Positions 1-7,640 of a stretch of 64,000 nt of DNA are shown here, piece after piece (the stretch's first letter is position 1; each line of letters opens with the position of its first letter). This stretch comes from Planococcus halotolerans (GTDB taxonomy: Bacteria; Bacillota; Bacilli; Bacillales_A; Planococcaceae). The translations under genes were made by a program, and so were the position numbers. The notes under the pieces were generated by a model. The model worked only from the letters and a program-made list of their open reading frames with translations, did no database searches and was not told where the DNA came from. The DNA is taken from the NCBI RefSeq assembly GCF_003289955.1, contig NZ_QLZR01000001.1:496001-560000 (forward strand), read 5' to 3'.

Positions 1-216
1 TTTACCCAAGCGATCAATTTGAAGCATTAAAGCTGTACTCCCTGTTAATTTTAAATAACGAGCAATTGACGCAGCATGTAGATTTCCTTGATGTAGCATG
101 ACAGCCAAGACCATTTGTCTGTCTCTTTCTTTAAAAATCCCATCATTCCGAAGCATGTCCAACCATTGAGCTTCTGTAATCTCTAACGGGGTATCGTAGA
201 TAGTTTGTTCAGCCAT
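1..216 (-). CDS. N-terminal fragment of an unidentified protein, possibly HNH-endonuclease family
   Basis: An open frame of 72 codons begins with ATG at 216 and leaves the window at its left edge, so only the N-terminus is visible. It starts MAEQTIYDTPLEITEAQWL and ends with LQIDRLGK at the edge. A GAAGGG ribosome site lies 9 nt upstream; an in-frame ATG at 225 is an alternative start. The opening resembles from memory the N-terminal domain of Bacillus proteins annotated as 5-methylcytosine-specific restriction or HNH endonucleases, but no HNH motif lies in the visible part. The assignment is a guess; the gene itself is well supported by its ribosome site and codon use. Confidence 0.5.
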   Translation of the reverse strand, partial: MAEQTIYDTPLEITEAQWLDMLRNDGIFKERDRQMVLAVMLHQGNLHAASIARYLKLTGSTALMLQIDRLGK

Positions 217-344
217 TCCTATCATCCCTTCGCCTTTTGGATTGAGTTTCTTCTATATATATATATATTTGTAAGTTTGTTTTTTAATGTTCCGATTACA
301 TTTACCTCTATTATAACGGCTATAGCCAGAAATTAATTGACGAA

Positions 345-394
345 TCTAAATATTTCCAAACAAAATATTATCATTAACTAGGATTTGTCTTTCA
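345..394. repeat. 50-bp repeat, copy 1
   Basis: This stretch aligns without gaps to 2941-2990. The first 20 and last about 14 bases are nearly identical (TCTAAATATTTCCAAACAAA at the left, CTAGGATTTGTCTTTCA at the right) and the middle has diverged. Both copies lie upstream of a minus-strand gene, and each has a CTCTATTATA sequence nearby on the gene side (TATAAT on the minus strand). It may be a small dispersed repeat or a shared promoter/regulator site. Confidence 0.7.
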
Positions 395-429
395 CTTCGC
401 ATTAATTCCAGTCTCCATCATGAATCTTC

Positions 430-480
430 CAAAACAAAAAGACTGCCAGGCTATTAAAAAGCCGGCAGTCTTGTTATATT
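430..480 (-). terminator. Rho-independent terminator (minus strand, possibly bidirectional)
   Basis: Inverted arms GACTGCC (441-447) and GGCAGTC (464-470) enclose an inner GGCT/AGCC pairing. On the minus strand the hairpin is followed by TTTTTGTTTT. It lies about 340 bp past the stop of the LTA-synthase-like gene and before the gene at the left edge, so it would separate those two minus-strand transcripts. Confidence 0.75.
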
Positions 481-623
481 GCATGTGACGTGGAAAATTC
501 CCATCTTTATATATTCCATTAAACTATATCTATTAGTTAAATTGAATTTAAGCACTAGTTCTTTTATTTCACTTTACCTGCTTTCTAACCTAACAGGCGC
601 AGAGAAATTTCTAGAGATATGAA

Positions 624-767
624 GCAAAACAGCGAGACTCCCAAGGGAATAGAAACGGAGTTGGCTTTCCAACTCCGTTTCTAGCGAAGTGCTAAGATCC
701 ACTCGAGCGAAGGGTACCGAGCTCGAGTTAGCTCAGCGCAAGCCCCCAGGAAAGCGAGCTGTTTTGC
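624..767. repeat. 144-bp multi-hairpin non-coding element of Bacillaceae style
   Basis: The ends are a perfect 10-bp inverted repeat, GCAAAACAGC (624-633) and GCTGTTTTGC (758-767). Inside is a perfect 14-bp stem, AGAAACGGAGTTGG (651-664) with its complement at 669-682 and a CTTT loop. Next comes an 8-bp stem, ACTCGAGC (701-708) with GCTCGAGT (721-728), extended by GCTA/TAGC. The segments GCGAGACTCC near the left end and AGGAAAGCGAGC near the right end resemble the intergenic repeat commonly seen in Bacillus and relatives. It lies just past the stop of the minus-strand gene at 812. No coding frame fits it. Confidence 0.75.
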
Positions 768-811
768 GGAATATTGGTTAGTATTCTACACTCCTTCAAC
801 CTCTATAATTC

Positions 812-2671
812 TCACTCTCCCCCAACCATATACCTCAATAAATCCCCAAAAATAATCTTATCCGACAGCTTCAACTCTTCCCGTACCGTTTCCAGAGAAG
901 GTTCACATTGCTGAATGTCGATCTCGTGTCCGGTTTCTTTGTCATAACATACATTGTCTTTGTAAATGTAATCGTCCGAGATGAAACTGCCGTCCCGGAA
1001 AATGACGGGATGGTCGCTGTCCCGGGTGAACAGGTTATGGCCGAAGGAGTATCTTTCTTCCGCCTGGATGCCCATCAGATGGAGCAGGGTCGGGCGTATA
1101 TCGATTTCGCCGCCAGGGGTTGCGATGGTTTCGCCTTGCTGGCCGGGAATATGGATGATCAGCGGCACTTGTTTATGTTGCATCTGGTTGGTTATGGTGG
1201 CTTCTTCGCCCAACAGCTCGTTCAGGCCTACTTCGTATTTTTCGGAAATGCCGTAATGGTCACCCGCCAGGACAAATACGGTATCTTCGTACATGCCTTC
1301 TTCTTTTAATTTTTCAAAAAAGGTCTCGAGCGATTTGTCTAAATAACGGACAGTGGTGACATAGCGGTTTACGACATCCTCTTCGGTAACCGCCTCGTCG
1401 ATGAACATGTCTTCTTCCTCCAGCAAGAAAGGAAAATGATTCGTCAGGGTGAGAAATTTTGCGTAATACGGTTCTGGCAGATTCTTCATATAGTCCGCTG
1501 ATTGTGTAAAGAAAGGAGTGTCCTTTAATCCATAGTTTACCGAATTCTCTTCGGTAACGGTATAGTCCTCTTTCGAGAAATACCGGTCGTAGCCCAATGT
1601 CTCATACATGACATTGCGGTTCCAAAATGTATCCACATTGCCATGGAATGTGGCAGCGTAATAATCTTTTTCTTCCTTTAAAATATGCGGCAGGCTATGG
1701 AATGTGTTTTCCGGTCTTCTGACAAACACCGAACCGCTCGCGAGCGGATACAGGCTCGTGTCCATCATGAATTCCGCATCGGACGTTTTCCCTTGTGCCG
1801 TTTGATCGTAGACCTGGTTGAAATAAAAGCTGTCTTCGATCAAATCAATCAGAAACGGCGTCACTTCTTCCCCGTTCACTTTTTGGCCGATCACGAAGTC
1901 CTGGGTGGACTCAAGACTGATCAGGACAATATTTTTGCCTTCCGCTAACCCGTACAGATCGGTGCGTCCAGGATCTTTATGCTGCAGAGACTCTATGGAA
2001 GCAACGGCTTCAGCCTCTGTCATGGTCAACCGCTGTAAAGGCGCGCTAATCCCGACCGCAATGTCATACACATGATAATTCAGCGGGCCCAAGGACTTGA
2101 CCACCTGTTCCCTGTCATAGGATTCAGAAAACAGATGAACGGATTTCACCAGCCCTAAGCTAATGGTCAGTACCAATAAAGCTGCACCAAATGCGATATA
2201 CTTCTTCTTCGTTTGTTTTTGAATGGTAAGCTCAAACTTCTTTTTAAAAAGAAACCAGCCGATTAAAAACAAATCAACGAAGAGTAAAACATCCCAAAAG
2301 CTCATCAACTCGACGGTGCTGGCGCTTAAGCCGCCGACGTTATCGAACTGAAACAGAATTGGTGCCGTCACAAAGTCATTGTAGAACCGGTAATAGAGAA
2401 GGTCACCGTAAAGAATAGCTGTCCCCGCCACTGACAGCCCGAACAATATGGCAGGTTTCACTTTTTCACCAAAGTAAAAACTGAAGCCCATCACTAAAAG
2501 CAGTGCACCGATCGAACTTGTCAGGATCAGCACAATGTCAAAAAGGGACTGGATGCTGAGGTTAAATCCTATCAAACAGACGATTACCGTCTTTAGCCAA
2601 AGGATGCCTGTGATCAGTAAAGTAAGTTGGATGCCTGTTAAGTTTTTAAGTCTTTCATTCTGGAAATTCAT
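812..2671 (-). CDS. LTA synthase-family membrane sulfatase-fold protein
   Basis: Predicted polyglycerolphosphate lipoteichoic acid synthase or a paralog (primase/YfnI/YqgS type), which transfers glycerolphosphate from phosphatidylglycerol on the outer membrane face. The 619 residues have five hydrophobic segments (about 14-36, 41-66, 74-95, 123-143, 157-177) followed by an extracellular alkaline-phosphatase/sulfatase-fold domain. Residues matching the LtaS active site are visible: E254 in SLEST, T296 in QGKTSDAE, H412 in TNHFPF, and D471-H472 in AGDHYG. Length and spacing match LtaS (about 640 aa). The ribosome site before the ATG at 2671 is weak. It is monocistronic, with a structured repeat beyond its stop. 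Whether it is the main synthase or an accessory paralog cannot be told from this window. Confidence 0.88.
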   Translation of the reverse strand: MNFQNERLKNLTGIQLTLLITGILWLKTVIVCLIGFNLSIQSLFDIVLILTSSIGALLLVMGFSFYFGEKVKPAILFGLSVAGTAILYGDLLYYRFYNDFVTAPILFQFDNVGGLSASTVELMSFWDVLLFVDLFLIGWFLFKKKFELTIQKQTKKKYIAFGAALLVLTISLGLVKSVHLFSESYDREQVVKSLGPLNYHVYDIAVGISAPLQRLTMTEAEAVASIESLQHKDPGRTDLYGLAEGKNIVLISLESTQDFVIGQKVNGEEVTPFLIDLIEDSFYFNQVYDQTAQGKTSDAEFMMDTSLYPLASGSVFVRRPENTFHSLPHILKEEKDYYAATFHGNVDTFWNRNVMYETLGYDRYFSKEDYTVTEENSVNYGLKDTPFFTQSADYMKNLPEPYYAKFLTLTNHFPFLLEEEDMFIDEAVTEEDVVNRYVTTVRYLDKSLETFFEKLKEEGMYEDTVFVLAGDHYGISEKYEVGLNELLGEEATITNQMQHKQVPLIIHIPGQQGETIATPGGEIDIRPTLLHLMGIQAEERYSFGHNLFTRDSDHPVIFRDGSFISDDYIYKDNVCYDKETGHEIDIQQCEPSLETVREELKLSDKIIFGDLLRYMVGGE

Positions 2672-2814
2672 TTTAAATCAGCTCAACTTTACTTTGTGTC
2701 TTTTTTTGATGAACAGTGGCAACTTTCAATTTATGTATTCTGAGGATAATTTATGTTGTTCCATCTATATATATTTGCCCTTTTTCATTGTAAATGAAAC
2801 GGGATAACAGGCAA

Positions 2815-2852
2815 CTCTAAAAGCTACGGAGTAACTCCGAAATATTTTAGAG
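2815..2852. other. Nested inverted repeat in intergenic region
   Basis: CTCTAAAA (2815-2822) pairs with TTTTAGAG (2845-2852), enclosing a second pairing CGGAGT/ACTCCG. There is no T-tract, so it is probably not a terminator. It lies in the 391-bp gap between the divergent LTA-synthase-like and nuclease genes. Besides this and the 50-bp repeat at 2941-2990, I see no gene in that gap. Confidence 0.45.
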
Positions 2853-2940
2853 AACAAAATTTGGAAACTCTATTATAGATAATCAAAAGGGAAAATGAAA
2901 AGTTTCGTTTTCGCTTCTATACGTCAGAAACAAGGACACA

Positions 2941-2990
2941 TCTAAATATTTCCAAACAAATTTTTATTAATACCTAGGATTTGTCTTTCA
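2941..2990. repeat. 50-bp repeat, copy 2
   Basis: Second copy of the repeat at 345-394, in the same orientation and ungapped. It ends about 70 bp before the plus-strand nuclease gene. A TATATT (2999-3004), a possible -10 for that gene, follows just after it. Confidence 0.7.
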
Positions 2991-3062
2991 TTCCATGTTA
3001 TATTTTGTTATGGAACCCGGCAATATAGAACTATAAAGCGATATTCGTAGAGGAGCACTGAA

Positions 3063-4088
3063 ATGACAAAGAAAATGAATTATTTACTCGTACTATTATT
3101 GGCCATCTTTATGGCTGGCTGCACCGATGTTGAAGAGGCAGTAAAGACAGATGTAGAAACAGCTGTACAGGAAGAAACGTCAGCTGAAAAAGAAGAAGCA
3201 CGCTTAGCGGCAGAGAAAGAAGCCGAGGAAAAAGCGAAAGCTGAGGAGCTTGCGAAAGAAAAAGAAGCGCAGGAACTGGCAGCCAAAGAAAAAGCTGAAG
3301 CGGAAGCAGCAGCCAAACAAGAAGATGAATTGTTCGCAGGATACGAATTGATCGAAGTGGATGGCGGAGATTTGTCCGGACATCGTGAAGCCAATGTCGT
3401 CGTTGACATCGGTTTTGGAGACCGCGAATACTGGGCATTTACGAACGAACACGGCCAATTGGTGCGCGTCGTTGCTGCCGAAGTCATTGTACAGGATGAT
3501 GACAGCGAACCCGTATTATCGACTGGCAGATACTATTCCGATGAGGCAAAAGTTCCCGGTGTCGAAAGTGACATTTTAGATGAAGGACATGTCATCGCCG
3601 ATTCTCTTGGAGGCGTGGCGAATGCCTATAATATTACCCCGCAGGAAAGCACGCTCAACCGGCACGGTGACCAGGCTTATATGGAAGACGTAATCCGTGA
3701 TGCAGGCGGGGCAACGAATTTCGAGGCCATCATCACCTACCCCGATACAGAAACGCAGATTCCCTCAAGCTATCAGTATACCTACACGGTAATGGGCAAT
3801 GAAGTCGTGGATAAATACGACAACGGCAACCCAGATGAAGTGAACGCATCACTCGGTCTGACAGGCAGTGACTCTTCGGATTCAAGCAGTGCGGCGACGG
3901 AAAGTGCGCCTGCCGAGTCAGCCCCTGCACCTTCAGGCGGTGACGTTTCCACAGTCGATACAAACGGCAATGGACAGGTGACGATTGCAGAAGCGAAAGC
4001 AGCAGGTTTCAGTATGCCGATCCCGAGCGATCATTGGCTGTATCAGTATATGGATGATCGTGATGGTGATGGGATGGTTGGGGAATAA
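3063..4088 (+). CDS. Secreted lipoprotein DNA/RNA non-specific endonuclease with EF-hand-like tail
   Basis: A 341-residue surface nuclease. Residues 1-20 form a lipoprotein signal ending MAGC (lipidated C20). Residues about 24-88 are a highly charged Glu/Lys/Ala coiled-coil spacer. Residues about 95-255 form a non-specific endonuclease domain (Endonuclea_NS_2 type) with DEGH at 173-176, where H176 would be the catalytic base, and the following N190 in NITPQ as a likely metal ligand. A Ser/Ala/Pro linker follows. The tail has two Asp/Asn-rich loops (DTNGNG about 299-304 and DRDGDG about 332-337) like the calcium-binding tails of several Bacillus surface proteins. The ribosome site GAGGAG precedes the ATG and a terminator follows directly. 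A role in DNA scavenging is inferred. Confidence 0.85.
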   Translation: MTKKMNYLLVLLLAIFMAGCTDVEEAVKTDVETAVQEETSAEKEEARLAAEKEAEEKAKAEELAKEKEAQELAAKEKAEAEAAAKQEDELFAGYELIEVDGGDLSGHREANVVVDIGFGDREYWAFTNEHGQLVRVVAAEVIVQDDDSEPVLSTGRYYSDEAKVPGVESDILDEGHVIADSLGGVANAYNITPQESTLNRHGDQAYMEDVIRDAGGATNFEAIITYPDTETQIPSSYQYTYTVMGNEVVDKYDNGNPDEVNASLGLTGSDSSDSSSAATESAPAESAPAPSGGDVSTVDTNGNGQVTIAEAKAAGFSMPIPSDHWLYQYMDDRDGDGMVGE

Positions 4089-4104
4089 TTTATGATTGGT
4101 GGAG

Positions 4105-4135
4105 ACGGTAATGCTTAGGCATTGCCGTTTTTTAT
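4105..4135 (+). terminator. Rho-independent terminator after the nuclease gene
   Basis: ACGGTAATGC (4105-4114), loop TTAG, and GCATTGCCGT (4119-4128) form a 10-bp stem with one wobble pair, followed by TTTTTT. It starts 17 nt after the nuclease stop. Confidence 0.9.
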
Positions 4136-4339
4136 TTGCATAACAAGATCCAATCCTAATCGATTCAAACGAAACAACACAACTTTTCTCTACTAATTTG
4201 TTTATTGAATAGAGTTTCACTAACGCACCACGTGTAATTCAACTAACAAATGGTCTTGAAAAATGATTTTCTTTTTAATGATTATTTTAAACCAAAGGAA
4301 GTTCAATATCGAAGAGCAGAGTAATGAGTTATTAAGAAA

Positions 4340-4386
4340 TATAAAAAACTGCTGTGAATAAAGAATCCACTGCAGTTTTTTTATAT
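4340..4386 (-). terminator. Terminator between convergent genes, probably bidirectional
   Basis: AACTGC(T)GTG near 4346-4355 pairs with CAC(T)GCAGTT near 4368-4377, with A and T tracts on both sides. It would end the minus-strand IclR-locus transcript (last stop at 4482). The rest of the 4136-4481 gap shows no gene I can support. Confidence 0.8.
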
Positions 4387-4481
4387 TATCTAATCATTTT
4401 ATGGCAGCAAGGATTAATTCTATTCTCCCGCGATTAATACGACGATAGGTTATGTACAATTACTCCGACTCCAGTTCCAAT

Positions 4482-5240
4482 CTATTCTCGATACCCTAAA
4501 TCTCTTGAAATTTTTTCAGAGGTTTCCCGCATTTTTTCGATAATAAATTTTTCCGTGTCTTCGTCAAATTTTATGATAGGTATACTTACTACTAGAGCAG
4601 CAATGACCTGTCCATGGTGATTCATGATCGGAAAAGAAAAACCTGCAGTGTCGGGATAAAATTCCGCCTTGCTTTGGGAGTAGCCTTGCAGGCGTATTTT
4701 TTCTAATTCTTTGGCTAAAACCTTTTTATCCGTAATAGTATTTTCAGTGACCTTTTTCAAATCGATTCTCTCGAGGATTTCTTCAATTACTTCCGGATTC
4801 AAGTAAGCAAATAATAATTTGGGTCCTGAACCTGTGTAAAGAGGCGTTCTTCCTCCAACTTTACTGTATAAGCGTATATGTTTCTTGCTTTCGATTTTCT
4901 CGACGTAAATCGCTTCTTCCCCGTCCAATACTGCTAGATGAACAGCTTCATTCAATTGCTCGCTCAATTCTTTCATATGAGGCAAAGCAACTCTGCGATA
5001 ATCCAATTGATCAGCTACATAGCTGCCTAGTTCCAAAAGCTTCAAACCAAGATGATATTTTACATCATGGTTTGTATGCTTTGTTTTCACTAAAAATCCA
5101 CTTGCTTCCAATGAAGAGATTAAGCGATAAGCTGTAGGTTTCGGCATATTATCTAATTCGGCTATTTCAGCAAGAGTAAGTTCTGGATACTCTTTGAAAT
5201 ATTCCAGTAATTGAAGGGCTTTAATGACACTTTGGTTCAT
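4482..5240 (-). CDS. IclR-family transcriptional regulator
   Basis: An N-terminal winged helix-turn-helix (about residues 1-65, including LAEIAELDNMPKPTAYRLIS) is followed by an IclR effector-binding domain (about 75-250). That domain has LGLKLLELGSYV, the effector-pocket region around EAVHLAVLDG, and TAGFSFPIMN. I chose the ATG at 5240 because GGGAGG lies 11 nt upstream; the longer frame from 5279 has only a weak site and would add 13 atypical residues. It is 89 nt downstream of the dehydrogenase gene on the same strand, so it may be the last gene of the beta-oxidation transcript. It is the best candidate for binding the related operator-like sequences at 10461-10496 and 18377-18412. The effector is unknown. 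Confidence 0.9.
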   Translation of the reverse strand: MNQSVIKALQLLEYFKEYPELTLAEIAELDNMPKPTAYRLISSLEASGFLVKTKHTNHDVKYHLGLKLLELGSYVADQLDYRRVALPHMKELSEQLNEAVHLAVLDGEEAIYVEKIESKKHIRLYSKVGGRTPLYTGSGPKLLFAYLNPEVIEEILERIDLKKVTENTITDKKVLAKELEKIRLQGYSQSKAEFYPDTAGFSFPIMNHHGQVIAALVVSIPIIKFDEDTEKFIIEKMRETSEKISRDLGYRE

Positions 5241-5328
5241 ATTTAAATAAGCCTCCCTAAAGTATATGTTGTTCTTCATTATACCTTACTATAATGAAGG
5301 GAGGGATTCGATAAAACATGCAAAACTG

Positions 5329-6396
5329 CTAGTCAGTTGTAGTATGTAGCATTTCTACTATTTGATCGCCAACCTCTTTTGTTGTAGCTTGGCCCTTCAT
5401 ATCCGGTGTAAGCACTTTTTTCTCAACCATTAAACTTTCAATTGTGTTCAATAATTTCTTGCCCCAAGCTTCATGGCCAAAGAAATCCAGCATCTGGCTG
5501 GCTGACCAAATTGCGGCCAACGGATTCGCCAATTCACGTCCTGCAATATCCGGAGCCGAACCATGGATCGGTTCAAACATGGATGGATAAATCTTTTCAG
5601 GATTGATATTGGCACCTGCCGCCAATCCCAGTCCGCCGGTCAATGCCGCTCCTAAATCCGTCAAGATATCACCAAACAGATTCGAAGTGACCACAATCTC
5701 GAACCTTTTTGGGTCAAGGACAAAAAACATGCTAGCCGCATCAACGAGATATGAGGCCGTTTTTACATCCGGATATTCTTTTCCAACTTCTTCAAACACT
5801 TGATCCCAAAAAACCATTGAATAATTCAAAGCATTTCCTTTGCTTATGCTTGTCAAAGATTTACCTGAAGCTCGTGCTTCTTCGTATGCAAAGCGAATGA
5901 CACGTTCCGTCCCTTTACGGGAAAAGACACCGGTCTGCAGAACCACTTCTTCAGGCTTATCCTTAAACAGCCAATCTCCTGCTCCTGCATATTCACCTTC
6001 ACTGTTTTCCCGGATGACCAGCATATCGATAGCCGGATCTTCTTTTATAGGACAAGGCGCACCGTTCAATAATTTAATCGGACGAAGGTTGATATATTGA
6101 TCAAATCCTTTACGGATTTTCAACAGTAAATCCCATAATGAAATATGGTCAGGTACTCCGGGAAATCCGACAGCACCTAAATAAATCGCATCGAATTTGC
6201 TCAGCTGGTCCATGCCATCATCGTCCATCATTTTCCCATGTTCGCTGTAGAATTCGCAGCCCCATGGAAAACGCGTAAACTCGAAACGGAATGTTCCGTC
6301 CAGTTCAGAGATTTTTTCTAATACTTTAACGCCTTCATCGATTACCTCAGGACCGACACCGTCTCCAGGAATAAGCGCGATTTTGTAAATATCCAA
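5329..6396 (-). CDS. Tartrate dehydrogenase / D-malate dehydrogenase (decarboxylating) family
   Basis: A 355-residue member of the isocitrate/isopropylmalate dehydrogenase family, NAD-dependent and Mg/Mn-dependent. It starts IALIPGDGVGPEVIDEGVKV. It has the substrate-loop region LWDLLLKIRKGFDQYINLRP, the metal-binding region SNLFGDILTDLGAALTGGLG and the nucleotide-binding sequence FEPIHGSAPDIAG. The DLLLKIRKGFDQY loop is the form found in tartrate/D-malate dehydrogenases rather than LeuB. The start is TTG at 6396, with GAGGG seven bases upstream; no in-frame ATG fits better. It follows the thiolase by 34 nt and is likely co-transcribed. It would link a hydroxy-dicarboxylate to pyruvate, but the true substrate is not fixed by sequence. 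Confidence 0.85.
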   Translation of the reverse strand: MDIYKIALIPGDGVGPEVIDEGVKVLEKISELDGTFRFEFTRFPWGCEFYSEHGKMMDDDGMDQLSKFDAIYLGAVGFPGVPDHISLWDLLLKIRKGFDQYINLRPIKLLNGAPCPIKEDPAIDMLVIRENSEGEYAGAGDWLFKDKPEEVVLQTGVFSRKGTERVIRFAYEEARASGKSLTSISKGNALNYSMVFWDQVFEEVGKEYPDVKTASYLVDAASMFFVLDPKRFEIVVTSNLFGDILTDLGAALTGGLGLAAGANINPEKIYPSMFEPIHGSAPDIAGRELANPLAAIWSASQMLDFFGHEAWGKKLLNTIESLMVEKKVLTPDMKGQATTKEVGDQIVEMLHTTTD

Positions 6397-6430
6397 AGCA
6401 TTCCCTCTTTTCCAATCTGTTATTACAGCT

Positions 6431-7624
6431 TTATACTTGAAGGTTTTCTACAATCGTCGTGATACCTTGTCCACCGCCCATACAGAGTGTAACAATTCCA
6501 TATTTTTCGCCGCTGCGTTCCATATTATGGAGAAGCTTTGTCATTAGAATGCTGCCAGTTGCCCCAATTGGATGACCAAGGGCAATAGCCCCGCCATTCA
6601 CATTGACGCGTTTAATATCCAGATTCAGCCCTTTAATAACAGCCAGTGTCTGTGCTGCAAAAGCTTCATTCAATTCGACAAGTCCAATATCATTTAAAGT
6701 CAAACCCGCCATTTTTAATGCCTTAAGCGTAGACGGTACCGGCCCAATTCCCATAATTTCCGGAGAAACTCCCGCTACTGCCTGTGCAATGATGCGTGCT
6801 TTTGGTTTTAACCCGTGTTCCAGCGCTTTTTTATCGCTCATCATGAGTACAGCAGATGCAGCATCATTTCGTCCGCTTGCATTTCCAGCTGTGACAGAAC
6901 CGCCTTCTTTGAAGACCGCTTTTAAGTTGCCCAGTTTTTCAACCGGTGTTTTTCTGGGATGTTCATCGGTATCAAAGACGGTAATCCCTTTTCTTGTTTT
7001 CAGCTCATATGGAACAATTTCCTTTTTAAAGTGACCTTCATTAATCGCTTTTTCAGCAAGTTCCTGACTCCTGAAAGCATATTCATCTTGTTCAGTCCGA
7101 CCGATATTGTATTGATCCGCCAGGTTTTCTGCCGTCATGCCCATCGTTAGGTCGCCATATACTTCCATCGGCTGTGAACGCGGCTGGCTTTCGGTATTTG
7201 GGTCTACCAGCATGCCATTCCCCGCTCCATAGCCGTACCTTGCATTTCTCAGGTAATAAGGCGCTGTACTCATACTTTCTGCGCCGCCCGCTACGATTAC
7301 CTCAGACAAACCAAGCCGAATTTGTTGATCTGCATTATTGATTGCCTGCAATCCCGAACCGCATTGACGGTGCACGGTATAGCCTGTCACTTCCACTGGC
7401 AAATCCGCCCGTAAAAGGGCTAAACGGGCAAGATTGGAAGAATCGGAACTTTGCTTCGCTTGCCCCATAATCACTTCGTCTACAAGACTTTTGTCGAAAT
7501 CCCCTCTTGCCAAGACTTCATTAATCACTTTTGCTCCTAAAAAATCAACGAGTTCGTCTTTCAATGTTCCTCCCATTTTACCAATTGCAGTTCTTACCGA
7601 CTCTACGATTACTGGGTTATTCAA
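6431..7624 (-). CDS. Acetyl-CoA C-acyltransferase (thiolase)
   Basis: A 397-residue thiolase, the usual length, performing the last step of beta-oxidation: 3-ketoacyl-CoA plus CoA to acetyl-CoA and a shortened acyl-CoA. Catalytic residues are visible: nucleophile C88 in HRQCGSG, H351 in GHPIGATG and C381 in CMGGGQG, plus NEAFAAQ. It begins with TTG at 7624, preceded by GGGAGTG at suitable spacing. It is packed 16 nt from the acyl-CoA dehydrogenase and 34 nt from the dehydrogenase after it, which indicates one operon. Degradative rather than biosynthetic function is inferred from the neighbours. Confidence 0.93.
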   Translation of the reverse strand: MNNPVIVESVRTAIGKMGGTLKDELVDFLGAKVINEVLARGDFDKSLVDEVIMGQAKQSSDSSNLARLALLRADLPVEVTGYTVHRQCGSGLQAINNADQQIRLGLSEVIVAGGAESMSTAPYYLRNARYGYGAGNGMLVDPNTESQPRSQPMEVYGDLTMGMTAENLADQYNIGRTEQDEYAFRSQELAEKAINEGHFKKEIVPYELKTRKGITVFDTDEHPRKTPVEKLGNLKAVFKEGGSVTAGNASGRNDAASAVLMMSDKKALEHGLKPKARIIAQAVAGVSPEIMGIGPVPSTLKALKMAGLTLNDIGLVELNEAFAAQTLAVIKGLNLDIKRVNVNGGAIALGHPIGATGSILMTKLLHNMERSGEKYGIVTLCMGGGQGITTIVENLQV

Positions 7625-7640
7625 ATTATTTCACTCCCAT

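Noticed and set aside
812-2671. Sulfatase for sulfated polysaccharide (ulvan) degradation
   Set aside because: N-terminal membrane helices and LtaS-type active-site spacing (E, T, H, DH) identify a lipoteichoic-acid synthase relative; there is no Cys/Ser formylglycine motif.
3080-3487. Long minus-strand open frames opposite the nuclease lipoprotein
   Set aside because: They arise from the repetitive Glu/Lys/Ala coiled-coil codons of the plus-strand gene; no ribosome site and no family match.
4250-4361. Two short overlapping plus-strand frames of 24 and 27 codons
   Set aside because: No ribosome site, no family match, and the second runs into the terminator at 4340-4386. They might be decayed coding sequence, but nothing supports it.
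5241-5279. Longer N-terminus for the IclR gene
   Set aside because: The strong GGGAGG site lies inside this stretch and points to the ATG at 5240.
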